From contig JABZHR010000015.1 in NCBI GenBank assembly GCA_015258715.1, positions 1 to 24,572 of the forward strand: DNA of 24,572 nucleotides, given 5' to 3'. Below are positions 6,506-14,082 of this stretch, piece by piece. The translations under genes and the position numbers were made by a program. Each line of letters opens with the position of its first letter. Positions within the stretch are counted from its first letter, which is position 1. The notes under the pieces are model-generated. The model was given only the letters and a program-made list of their open reading frames with translations. It was not told where the DNA came from and did no database searches. The DNA is from Atopobium sp. GTDB lineage: Bacteria; Actinomycetota; Coriobacteriia; Coriobacteriales; Atopobiaceae.

Positions 6506-8049
6506 TGATTGTTGCTATTGACGGCCCTGCAGGCTCCGGAAAGTCCACGGTTGCGCGCGCCCTTTCTGATCGCCTGGATCTGATTTTTCTTGATACGGGC
6601 GCAATGTATCGCTCCGTAACCGTAGAATGCCTTCGTCAAGGCATCGATATGACTGATACCGAGAAAATCATTCAGGTTGCACGCAGCATTAGCATCTCGT
6701 TTGGTAACTCCGCAAACGGCCAGACCGTCTACGCAAACGGCTCAAACGTTACGACAGAGATTCGTACTCCCGAGGTAGATAGAAACGTTAGCGCTGTTGC
6801 AGCCATCCCTGAGGTCCGTGAGGCTATGGTCACGCTTCAACGTCGCGCTGGCGAGAATGGCGATGTAGTTGCTGAAGGTCGCGACATTGGCACCGTGGTA
6901 TTCCCCGAAGCTGATGTAAAGGTTTTCTTGACCGCAGACCCTGCTGCTCGTGCTCACCGCCGAGCCGTTCAGCGCCAGGGTGGAGACGCAGCCACCGGAA
7001 ACGATGCCCAGGTAGATGCCAAGAGTGAGGAGAAGATCCTCGAAGACATTAAGGCTCGCGATAAGGCTGATTCTGAGCGTAAGGCAGCACCACTTCGTGC
7101 AGCAGATGATGCTCACCATATTGATTCTTCAACACTTTCTGTCGAAGAGGTAATCGCTGCCATTATTGCCCTGCATCCAGCTCTTAGCGAGAGAGACACG
7201 CGCAATCATAGATCTTCTCACCAGGGAAAATCATCAGAAGACAACTCTTCTGATGACGGGAAGTCTCACACGGAAGAGCCTAAGCGCTCCGAGAAAAAGT
7301 CTTCTATAGCAGCGGCATCTAAGCGTTTGCGCCCTTTTGGCGGAAACTCATTTGACGATTATTACGATACCGCGCTTGCTGATTTTCCAGCTCCAGCCAA
7401 GTTCTTTAAGTGGCTGGCAATCAGTGTGCTTGGACTGATTACAAAAATCTGGTTTAGATGGCGCTGGGACAATGACCAGCTCTTTGTTGGCGATAAGACC
7501 CCTCGTGTGCTTATTATGAACCATCCAACGTTCTTAGATCCCATTGTTACGGTTGTCCATTTGTTTGCGCATGGGATTCCTGTTCGCACCATCTACAAGA
7601 GTGAGTTCAACAAGTTCAAGCCACTTCAGTGGGCGCTTACTCGACTTGGTGGTATCCCAGTAGATCGTGGAACTGCTGACATGAAGGCAATTCGTCGCGC
7701 AACTACGGCTCTTTCAAGAGGAGAAATGCTTCTCATTTATCCTGAGGGTACCAGAGTCAGAAGCAACACTGAGCGTGGAGAAACCCACGGTGGCTTTGCG
7801 CTTATTGCACAGCTTGCCAAGGTAGATGTTCAGCCATTAGCAATTATTGGTGCCCTTGATATTAAGAAAAAGGGTTCGCCTCTTATTAAGCCTGTTAAGG
7901 TTTATCTTCGCGCTTGTCAGAAAGTTTCTTTTAGTGACCTGACTTCTACAAAGCGTAAGGATCAGGCAAAAGAGATGGAAGAAATGGCCATGGAGAGGGT
8001 ATACGAACTAAGAGATGCAATGCTCAAAGAGCATCCCGGAAGGAATTAG
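6505..8049 (+). CDS. Fusion of cytidylate kinase (Cmk) and 1-acylglycerol-3-phosphate acyltransferase (PlsC)
   Basis: This is one uninterrupted 514-residue frame. Residues 1-222 are a complete CMP/dCMP kinase: P-loop GPAGSGKST at 7-15, LDTGAMYR at 29-36 and GRDIGTVVFP at 125-134, with the usual 220-residue length. Residues about 226-285 form a low-complexity linker rich in Ser, Asp, Glu, Lys and His. Residues about 295-514 are a PlsC-type acyltransferase: a hydrophobic helix near 303-315, the catalytic H-x4-D as NHPTFLD (H340, D345), GGIPVDRG at 382-389 and PEGTR at 413-417. The kinase phosphorylates CMP for nucleotide and lipid synthesis, and the PlsC half makes phosphatidic acid at the membrane. 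The ATG overlaps the upstream stop, with AAGGGGG as ribosome binding site. cmk, plsC and ispH are neighbours in many Gram-positives, so the fusion probably arose from adjacent genes. Confidence 0.93.
   Translation: MIVAIDGPAGSGKSTVARALSDRLDLIFLDTGAMYRSVTVECLRQGIDMTDTEKIIQVARSISISFGNSANGQTVYANGSNVTTEIRTPEVDRNVSAVAAIPEVREAMVTLQRRAGENGDVVAEGRDIGTVVFPEADVKVFLTADPAARAHRRAVQRQGGDAATGNDAQVDAKSEEKILEDIKARDKADSERKAAPLRAADDAHHIDSSTLSVEEVIAAIIALHPALSERDTRNHRSSHQGKSSEDNSSDDGKSHTEEPKRSEKKSSIAAASKRLRPFGGNSFDDYYDTALADFPAPAKFFKWLAISVLGLITKIWFRWRWDNDQLFVGDKTPRVLIMNHPTFLDPIVTVVHLFAHGIPVRTIYKSEFNKFKPLQWALTRLGGIPVDRGTADMKAIRRATTALSRGEMLLIYPEGTRVRSNTERGETHGGFALIAQLAKVDVQPLAIIGALDIKKKGSPLIKPVKVYLRACQKVSFSDLTSTKRKDQAKEMEEMAMERVYELRDAMLKEHPGRN
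7231..7256 (+). repeat. Perfect 11-bp hairpin inside the Cmk-PlsC linker
   Basis: TCATCAGAAGA (7231-7241) and TCTTCTGATGA (7246-7256) are exact reverse complements separated by the four bases CAAC. The hairpin lies in the codons for the Ser/Asp-rich linker (SSEDNSSDD), between the two enzyme domains. No T run follows, so it is not a typical terminator. Confidence 0.6.
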
Positions 8050-8052
8050 TTC

Positions 8053-8907
8053 GTGCCTACTATTAAAATTGCCGATGAAGCAGGCGCTTGTTACGGTGTA
8101 GAAAGAGCACTACAAATGGTCCAGCAGGCCGTTAAAGATGCTCATGCGCCCGTGCGCACGCTTGGCCCGCTTATTCATAATCCCCGCGTTGTTACGTCTC
8201 TTAAAGACCAGGGCGTAGAGGTAGTTGATTCTGCCTCTGCGGCTAAAGGAAGTGCGCTTTTATTGCGCACCCATGGCGTAACTCCTCAAGAGGAGCAGAT
8301 TGCCAAGGACGGCTGTGTTGACGTACTTGACGCAACCTGTCCGTTTGTAAAGAAGGCTCACGGAGCTGCAGAACTTCTCGCCAAACAGGGCTATGCCGTG
8401 TACGTGGTAGGAGAGTCCGGACATCCTGAGGTAGAAGCTACGCTGGCTCACGTGCCAGGTTCTTTGGCTATTGACTCATTAGAAGAAGTTGCCGCTCAGG
8501 CGGACGCCATGAGAGCTGCAAAGAAGGTTGGTCTAGTTGTACAGACCACCATGAGCGCCGCTAAGCTCTCTGAAGTAGTTAACGCGGTACTTCCGCTTGT
8601 TGACGAGCTTCGCGTCATGAATACTATCTGCGAGGCCACCGCGGGCCATCAGGATTCGTGCATGAGGCTTGCAAAAGAGTCCGACGTCATGATTATTATT
8701 GGCGGCAGAATTTCTGCAAATACCACTCGCTTAGCAGAGATTTCCAAGCTGTATTGCCCCGCAACTTATCACATTGAAGGCGCTGATGAGCTGCAGGCTT
8801 CTTGGTTTGAGGGAGCAGAGCATATTGGTATTACCGCCGGCGCTTCTACGCCGGAAGCTCATATCAATGCAGTTAAATCAGCTATTGAACAAATCGTAGG
8901 CGCCTAA
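8053..8907 (+). CDS. ispH: 4-hydroxy-3-methylbut-2-enyl diphosphate reductase (IspH/LytB)
   Basis: The product has 284 residues, usual for the short bacterial form. The three cysteines that hold the iron-sulfur cluster are C13 (ACYGVERAL), C96 (DATCPFVKK) and C193 (NTICEATAGHQ). Substrate-binding H42, H74 (RTHGV) and H124 with the catalytic E126 (GHPEVE) are all present. The enzyme performs the last step of the MEP pathway, reducing HMBPP to isopentenyl and dimethylallyl diphosphate in the cytoplasm. The first motif reads GACYGV rather than the usual GFCFGV, a mild variation. The start is GTG four bases after the fusion gene, with a GGAAGGA ribosome binding site just upstream. Confidence 0.95.
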   Translation: MPTIKIADEAGACYGVERALQMVQQAVKDAHAPVRTLGPLIHNPRVVTSLKDQGVEVVDSASAAKGSALLLRTHGVTPQEEQIAKDGCVDVLDATCPFVKKAHGAAELLAKQGYAVYVVGESGHPEVEATLAHVPGSLAIDSLEEVAAQADAMRAAKKVGLVVQTTMSAAKLSEVVNAVLPLVDELRVMNTICEATAGHQDSCMRLAKESDVMIIIGGRISANTTRLAEISKLYCPATYHIEGADELQASWFEGAEHIGITAGASTPEAHINAVKSAIEQIVGA

Positions 8908-8908
8908 T

Positions 8909-10291
8909 ATGGAACAGCGCGCAGACTACGGAAATACAAAATCTGGTGGACTTGGTGCACTGATTGAGTCTGTTGAAGAGGGTAGTCCTGCGTGGAAGGC
9001 TGGCCTTGAGCCCGGCATGATTATCGAGAAGGTCAATGGTGTAGTGCCAAAAGATCTGATTGATTGGCGTTGGGAGGCAGATGGCTCCCTTTGTGAGCTT
9101 GAAGTTTCTGTTCCTGGTGATGATGAGTTCTACGAGTGTGTGCTTGAGCGTGAATCTGGAGAAGACTGGGGCGTTGACTTTGTTGATGTGCTCTTTGACG
9201 GTATCAAGACCTGCGTAAACGCGTGCCAGTTCTGCTTTATGGCTATGCTACCAGAAGACATGCGACCATCGCTTTCCATTAGAGATGACGATTACCGCCT
9301 GAGCTTCTTGCAGGGCAACTTTGTTACGCTCACTAACCTCACCGATGAGGACGTTGAACGCATCATCTCTCACAAACTTGAACCCATGAACGTCTCGCTG
9401 CATGCAATTTCGCCTGACGTGCGCCGCAATCTTATTGGTGCTCGCGCAGCCAGGGGCATTGAAGTACTTGAAAAGCTTATGGACGCCGGGATTGAAATTC
9501 ATGGCCAGATTGTTCTGTGTCCTAATATCAATGACGGTGAAGAGCTTGATAAAACGCTCGATTGGGTAGAGGCTCATCAGCAGATTACCTCTCTAGCCAT
9601 TGTTCCGCTTGGTTATACCAAAGACTCTAAGCGCTTTACGCATTCCTATTCTGATGACGTGGAGCTGTCCCGTTCTGTTGTCAAAATTGTTGAGCCGTAT
9701 CAGGAGCGTGCCCGTGTCTCTTTGGGCATTACACGTTTCCAGCTCTCTGACGAGTTCTATGTAGACGCCCAGCTACCCATTCCACCTGCATATACTTACG
9801 ACGGCTATCCGCAGTTCTACGATGGCATTGGCATGCTCAGAAGCTTTCTTGATGAGGCCGAAGAGGTCTGCGCCTCTATGCGTACTGCCCTTGATGAGGC
9901 AGATACGTATCTCTCTGCTCGCTCTCGCAAGATTGTGCTGATTGTAGGCGAGGCTGCTCAGCAAACCATCCAGACCTTCTGCGACAACTGGTCTACCAAC
10001 GGCAACGTTTCTACTTTTGCCGTGCGCAACGATTTCTTTGGTGGAGACGTTAATGTCACAGGACTTATCTGCGCCGTTGATCTTCTCGCCCAGGTACCAG
10101 AGGACTTAACTGATGTCCTGGTAGTACTTCCTGAGGTTATGTTTAACTTTGATAAAGTCACTCTTGATGGCGTCTCGCTGACCGATTTAACTGCGCAGCT
10201 AGAGGCTCGTGGCGCAAAAGTAATCATGTCAATCCCTGGTCCCACAAACATTGCTGAGTCGTGTATTAAAGCGCTCAAAGAGTGGGATTAG
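8909..10291 (+). CDS. DUF512 family protein: PDZ domain plus radical-SAM-like domain
   Basis: The product has 460 residues. A PDZ-like segment (about 12-60, GALIESVEEGSPAWKAGLEPGMIIEKVNG) precedes a cysteine cluster C102-x3-C106-x2-C109 (CVNACQFC) that matches the radical-SAM iron-sulfur motif. It continues with FMAMLPEDMRPSLSIRDDDYRLSFLQGNFVTLTNL, characteristic of the DUF512 family. The C-terminal third (about 330-460) is a separate alpha/beta-looking region. The biochemical function of the family is not established to my knowledge. Family members often lie directly beside der, as here, which suggests a link to ribosome assembly or rRNA modification by context only. The ATG is two bases after ispH; its ribosome binding site is weak, consistent with coupling to ispH. 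Confidence 0.85.
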   Translation: MEQRADYGNTKSGGLGALIESVEEGSPAWKAGLEPGMIIEKVNGVVPKDLIDWRWEADGSLCELEVSVPGDDEFYECVLERESGEDWGVDFVDVLFDGIKTCVNACQFCFMAMLPEDMRPSLSIRDDDYRLSFLQGNFVTLTNLTDEDVERIISHKLEPMNVSLHAISPDVRRNLIGARAARGIEVLEKLMDAGIEIHGQIVLCPNINDGEELDKTLDWVEAHQQITSLAIVPLGYTKDSKRFTHSYSDDVELSRSVVKIVEPYQERARVSLGITRFQLSDEFYVDAQLPIPPAYTYDGYPQFYDGIGMLRSFLDEAEEVCASMRTALDEADTYLSARSRKIVLIVGEAAQQTIQTFCDNWSTNGNVSTFAVRNDFFGGDVNVTGLICAVDLLAQVPEDLTDVLVVLPEVMFNFDKVTLDGVSLTDLTAQLEARGAKVIMSIPGPTNIAESCIKALKEWD

Positions 10292-10302
10292 CCACGTATT
10301 GC

Positions 10303-10311
10303 TGGTATTAT
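10303..10311 (+). promoter_or_regulatory. Candidate extended -10 promoter before der
   Basis: TGGTATTAT is an extended -10 element (TG, one base, then TATTAT, 5 of 6 match). No good -35 is seen 16-18 bases upstream, which is tolerated for extended -10 promoters. The start would fall near 10318, leaving a leader of about 20 bases that contains AAAGGTGA (10327-10334). Call made by inspection only. Confidence 0.3.
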
Positions 10312-10337
10312 TAAGTCAACTGAATGAAAGGTGAGAC

Positions 10338-11663
10338 ATGGCTAAGCCCATTGTTGCTATTGTTGGACGCCCTAATGTTGGTAAGTCCACGCTGGTAAAT
10401 AGAATTGCCGAGAAACGCGATGCAATTGTGCACGAGTCCAGGGGAGTAACCCGTGACCGCTCGTATCACGATGCTGACTGGAACGGTCGTGAGTTCAAGC
10501 TTATTGACACCGGCGGCATTGAGTCAATTAAGTCGCAGGATCGTTTTGCTCCACACATCCGTGAGCAGGCGCTTCTTGCCTGCGAAGAGGCCGACGTTAT
10601 TGTCTTTGTCGTAGACGGCACCACTGGTGTTACCGACGAAGACGAAGAGGTTGCTCGCATTGTTCGCAAGAGCGCCAAGCCTGTGTTCTTGGTTGTTAAC
10701 AAGAAAGACAACCCTGCAACTGAGCAGGACGGTCTTTGGGACTTCTACGCACTTGGTTGCGGCGAGCCTCTGCCTCTGTCTGCTTCACACGGTCACGGTA
10801 CTGGTGACTTGCTGGATGACATCGTCAACGCTTTCCCCGAGGCTGATGAAGAGCCAGAGGATGATGGCATCCTTAACCTTGCCATTATTGGTCGTCCAAA
10901 TGTAGGCAAATCTTCGCTGGCAAACCGCCTGGCTAACAAGAAACGCTCTATTGTTTCTGATGTTGCAGGTACTACGCGTGACGCTATTGACACCATGATT
11001 GAATGGAAGGGAACTCCCATTCGCCTTGTTGATACTGCAGGTATTCGCAAGAAGAGCCAGGTACACGAGGACGTTGAGTACTACAGCCTGGTCAGAGGTC
11101 TGCAGGCAATGGATCGCGCAGACGTCTGTCTTCTTGTGGTTGACGCTTCTGTTGGCGTAACCGAACAGGACCAAAAGCTTGCTAACATGGCCGTTGAGCG
11201 CGGATGTGCACTGGTACTCCTGCTGAACAAGTGGGACCTCATTGACTCTGAGGCAAAGCGTGATGAGGTAGCAGTTTCTGTAGCAAAGCGCCTGGCCTTT
11301 GCACCATGGATTGCTTCCATCAACGTTTCTGCACTTACCGGACGCGCTATTGATAAGGTGCTTGCCGCTGCTCTTTCGGCTGCAGAATCCCGCGCACTTC
11401 AGCTCAAGACTTCCGAGCTCAACGAGCTTCTCGCCCAGATCAGAGAGGGTGGACACACGGTTTCTGACCGCGGCCGCCGACTTAAGATTCAGTACGCTAC
11501 TCAGACAGGTTTCAAGCCTCCTGTTATCTCGTTCTGGTGCAACGCTCCAGACCTTGTTGACGATAACTACGAGCGCTTTATTGAGAACAGACTTCGCGAG
11601 AAGTTCCCTCTGGTTGGCACACCTATTCGTTTGAAATTCCGTAAGAAGGTTGAATCTAACTAA
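10338..11663 (+). CDS. der: Ribosome biogenesis GTPase Der (EngA), tandem G domains
   Basis: The product has 441 residues, the standard length. G domain 1 has GRPNVGKST (10-18), DTGG (57-60) and NKKD (121-124). G domain 2 has GRPNVGKSS (185-193), DTAG (232-235) and NKWD (297-300). The C-terminal KH-like domain ends with FSYATQTG-type sequence (IQYATQTGFKPPVISFWCN) and GTPIRLKFRKK. Der is an essential GTPase that assists 50S subunit assembly. An acidic linker (EADEEPEDDG, about 168-177) joins the two G domains. The ribosome binding site AAAGGTGA lies just upstream. The TAA overlaps the plsY start as TAATG. Confidence 0.97.
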   Translation: MAKPIVAIVGRPNVGKSTLVNRIAEKRDAIVHESRGVTRDRSYHDADWNGREFKLIDTGGIESIKSQDRFAPHIREQALLACEEADVIVFVVDGTTGVTDEDEEVARIVRKSAKPVFLVVNKKDNPATEQDGLWDFYALGCGEPLPLSASHGHGTGDLLDDIVNAFPEADEEPEDDGILNLAIIGRPNVGKSSLANRLANKKRSIVSDVAGTTRDAIDTMIEWKGTPIRLVDTAGIRKKSQVHEDVEYYSLVRGLQAMDRADVCLLVVDASVGVTEQDQKLANMAVERGCALVLLLNKWDLIDSEAKRDEVAVSVAKRLAFAPWIASINVSALTGRAIDKVLAAALSAAESRALQLKTSELNELLAQIREGGHTVSDRGRRLKIQYATQTGFKPPVISFWCNAPDLVDDNYERFIENRLREKFPLVGTPIRLKFRKKVESN

Positions 11664-12325
11664 TGCCTGGAATTGTTGTTGCTCTGATTTTTGGACTTAT
11701 TGCGTTTGGCCTTGGTGGCATTCCATTTGGTCTGATTATTGCAAGCGTTATGGCTCATGAAGACATTCGCAAGCTTGGATCAGGAAACATTGGCACTACT
11801 AACGTTGCTAGAAATGCCGGTAAAGCCGCAGGTATTCTTACGCTTTTGTGCGATGCTGGTAAGGGTATTATCAGTGTCATGCTCGTCCGTTGGTTCTTGG
11901 GAACCCAGGGATTTACTCCTCTGGTCTCGGGAAATGATCACGCAGAGGCAGAGCTCATCATTTCTTTTGTGTATGCCTGCTGTGTTCTTGGTCATATTTT
12001 CTCGCCATGGCTTCACTTCCACGGCGGCAAAGGAATTGCTGTTGGATTTGGTGGTGGCCTTGCGGTTAATCCGCTTGCAGCCCTCGTAGCTCTTGCGGTG
12101 TTTATTACGCTTGCCGTACCAACTAAGTACGTATCGCTTGGCTCCATCGGTGCAGCTGTTGCCATTCCACTATTCTGCCTGCTATTTGGCATGGATCTGG
12201 TGGCAACTATCCCTGTATTTGTTGTGGCTGCTGCGGTAATTTGGGCACATCGCGAGAATATCAATCGTCTTAATGCTGGTAGTGAGTCTAAATTCTCTTT
12301 CGGCGATAAGAAAAAGGATAACTAA
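11663..12325 (+). CDS. plsY: Acyl-phosphate:glycerol-3-phosphate acyltransferase PlsY
   Basis: This is a 220-residue integral membrane protein with about five hydrophobic spans. PlsY motif 1 is LGSGNIGTTNVARNAGK (38-54) and the glycine-rich active-site loop is HGGKGIAVGFGG (120-131); DAGKG (64-68) is also conserved. PlsY transfers the acyl chain from acyl-phosphate (made by PlsX, not in the window) to glycerol-3-phosphate. It lies between der and gpsA, an order found in many Gram-positives, and gpsA makes its acceptor substrate. The ATG overlaps the der stop by one base. Its product is the substrate of the PlsC half of the fusion encoded at 6505-8049. Confidence 0.95.
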   Translation: MPGIVVALIFGLIAFGLGGIPFGLIIASVMAHEDIRKLGSGNIGTTNVARNAGKAAGILTLLCDAGKGIISVMLVRWFLGTQGFTPLVSGNDHAEAELIISFVYACCVLGHIFSPWLHFHGGKGIAVGFGGGLAVNPLAALVALAVFITLAVPTKYVSLGSIGAAVAIPLFCLLFGMDLVATIPVFVVAAAVIWAHRENINRLNAGSESKFSFGDKKKDN

Positions 12326-12327
12326 TC

Positions 12328-13338
12328 ATGAAAAGAGTTGCTGTTATTGGTTCGGGATCGTGGGGTACCGCACTTTCAACACTACTTGCTTCTACCTGTG
12401 ATGAGGTAATTATCTGGTCTAGAGAGGCCGATGTCACCGAATCCATCAATAAAGAGCACGTCAACTGCAGACATCTTTCTGATTCCGAGCTGCCACACAA
12501 TATTGTGTCTACCACTAGTGAAGCTGAGGCTCTCACCGGTGTAGATGCTGTTGTTATGGCTGCTCCTTCTGCGTTTCTTCGCTCTGTTTGCGCTGCTTGT
12601 GCGCCATATCTTGACCCTGAAGTTGATGTCTTGATTCTCTCCAAGGGTATGGAGGCTGGTTCTCACAAGCTTATGCATGAGGTTGCTGCTGACGAGCTAG
12701 GAAATCCTGCCAGAATTGCCGTGCTTTCTGGTCCAAACCATGCAGAAGAGGTTATTAAGCAGGGAATCTCTGCAGCAGTTGTTGCGTCTGAAGATGCCGA
12801 GGTTGCCAAGCGCTTCCAGGCACTGCTTTCTCGTCCGTACTTCAGAACCTACGTTAGCTCTGATGTACGCGGTGTTGAGGCGTGTGCTGCCGCTAAAAAC
12901 GTCGTAGCTATTGCCTGCGGTATTGCTGTTGGTTTGGGTAATGGCGATAACGCCCTTGCTGCTCTTATGACACGCGGCTTGGCAGAGCTTGGCCGCGTGG
13001 TATGCGCTATTGGCGGAGACCCACTTACCTGCATGGGTCTTGCTGGTATGGGTGACTTGGTTGCTACCTGCACCTCTGAGCATTCTAGAAATAGAACCTT
13101 TGGAGAAGCCCTGGTCAAAGGTAAGACGCTTCAGTCATACCAGGAAGAAACCGGCATGGTTGTTGAGGGCGCACAGGCTGTCATTGGTCTTTATGAGCTT
13201 GGTCAGCAGATGGACGTTGAGATGCCTATTACTTCAGCTGTTCACGCTGTACTTTACGAAGGCGCTACGCCAGAAGAGATTACTTCTCGCCTTACTAACC
13301 GCATGCCTAATGAAGAATTTTATGGAATGACTCGATAG
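12328..13338 (+). CDS. gpsA: NAD(P)H-dependent glycerol-3-phosphate dehydrogenase
   Basis: The product has 336 residues, the usual size. The dinucleotide-binding motif is VIGSGSWGTAL (6-16). The catalytic-domain stretch AAAKNVVAIACGIAVGLGNGDNALAALMTRG contains the expected catalytic lysine K190. HSRNRTFGE and the following VVEGAQAV complete the family pattern. The enzyme reduces dihydroxyacetone phosphate to sn-glycerol-3-phosphate for lipid synthesis. It follows plsY with a two-base gap and an AAAAAGGA ribosome binding site, so precursor supply and first acylation are co-expressed. Nothing unusual is seen. Confidence 0.96.
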   Translation: MKRVAVIGSGSWGTALSTLLASTCDEVIIWSREADVTESINKEHVNCRHLSDSELPHNIVSTTSEAEALTGVDAVVMAAPSAFLRSVCAACAPYLDPEVDVLILSKGMEAGSHKLMHEVAADELGNPARIAVLSGPNHAEEVIKQGISAAVVASEDAEVAKRFQALLSRPYFRTYVSSDVRGVEACAAAKNVVAIACGIAVGLGNGDNALAALMTRGLAELGRVVCAIGGDPLTCMGLAGMGDLVATCTSEHSRNRTFGEALVKGKTLQSYQEETGMVVEGAQAVIGLYELGQQMDVEMPITSAVHAVLYEGATPEEITSRLTNRMPNEEFYGMTR

Positions 13339-13347
13339 GAGAGTTTA

Positions 13348-14022
13348 ATGAATAACGTCCTGGTAGCACCGTCTGTTCTGTCTGCAGATTTCTCCAAGCT
13401 TAAGAGCGAGCTTGATTCAATTGCAAACGCTGATTACATCCATTACGACGTGATGGATGGTCACTTTGTTCCAAATATTTCATTTGGTCCAGATATTTTT
13501 TCGTACTGCAAAAAGTCTTCTGAGCTACCCATTGATGTCCATCTGATGGTTACCAACCCAGCAGAGATTGCACCTTTGTTTCTAGACCGTGGCGCTGACG
13601 TTGTCACCTTCCACTATGAGGCCGAGGTTCACGCGCACCGCCTTGTTCACCTTATCAAGGACTCTGGCGCTAAGGCTGGCATTTCTCTTTGCCCAGGCAC
13701 TTCCGTAAGCGTTCTTGAGGATCTTATTGAAGACCTTGACCTGGTGCTTATCATGACGGTTAACCCTGGTTTTGGTGGTCAGAAGTTTATTCCTCACTCA
13801 ATCGAGAAGCTCAAGGCGCTCAAAGAGCTCTGCCGTAAGCACAATGTTAACCCTCTGATTGAGGTTGATGGTGGTATTAGTGCAGCTAACGCAGCTGACG
13901 TTGTAGCTGCTGGCGCTGATATGCTTGTTGCAGGTAGCGCTGTGTTTGGCCAGGAAGACCGCGGTGCAACCATCGAGGCTATCCGCAATGCTGGCGAGTC
14001 CGCTCTTACCGTTCAGGGCTAA
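13348..14022 (+). CDS. rpe: Ribulose-phosphate 3-epimerase
   Basis: This is a 224-residue TIM-barrel enzyme. It shows APSVLSADFSKL at the N-terminus and the metal-binding HYDVMDGHFVPNISFGP (His and Asp ligands). DVHLMV, the loop MTVNPGFGGQKF and EVDGGIS near the C-terminus are also present. It interconverts ribulose-5-phosphate and xylulose-5-phosphate in the pentose phosphate pathway. AGGAGA (13337-13342) overlaps the gpsA stop and serves as ribosome binding site, so the gene is probably coupled to gpsA although it belongs to another pathway. After the stop, about 60 bases without recognisable signals precede the next gene. Confidence 0.96.
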   Translation: MNNVLVAPSVLSADFSKLKSELDSIANADYIHYDVMDGHFVPNISFGPDIFSYCKKSSELPIDVHLMVTNPAEIAPLFLDRGADVVTFHYEAEVHAHRLVHLIKDSGAKAGISLCPGTSVSVLEDLIEDLDLVLIMTVNPGFGGQKFIPHSIEKLKALKELCRKHNVNPLIEVDGGISAANAADVVAAGADMLVAGSAVFGQEDRGATIEAIRNAGESALTVQG

Positions 14023-14082
14023 ACTACGCTCTCAAGCATCATTTAAGCTAGATCACCAAGATTGAATCAACAGAAACACGCT

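Noticed and set aside
10785..11456. Long antisense open frame (223 codons) inside der
   Set aside because: Shadow of the highly conserved der coding sequence; no ribosome binding site or family resemblance seen.
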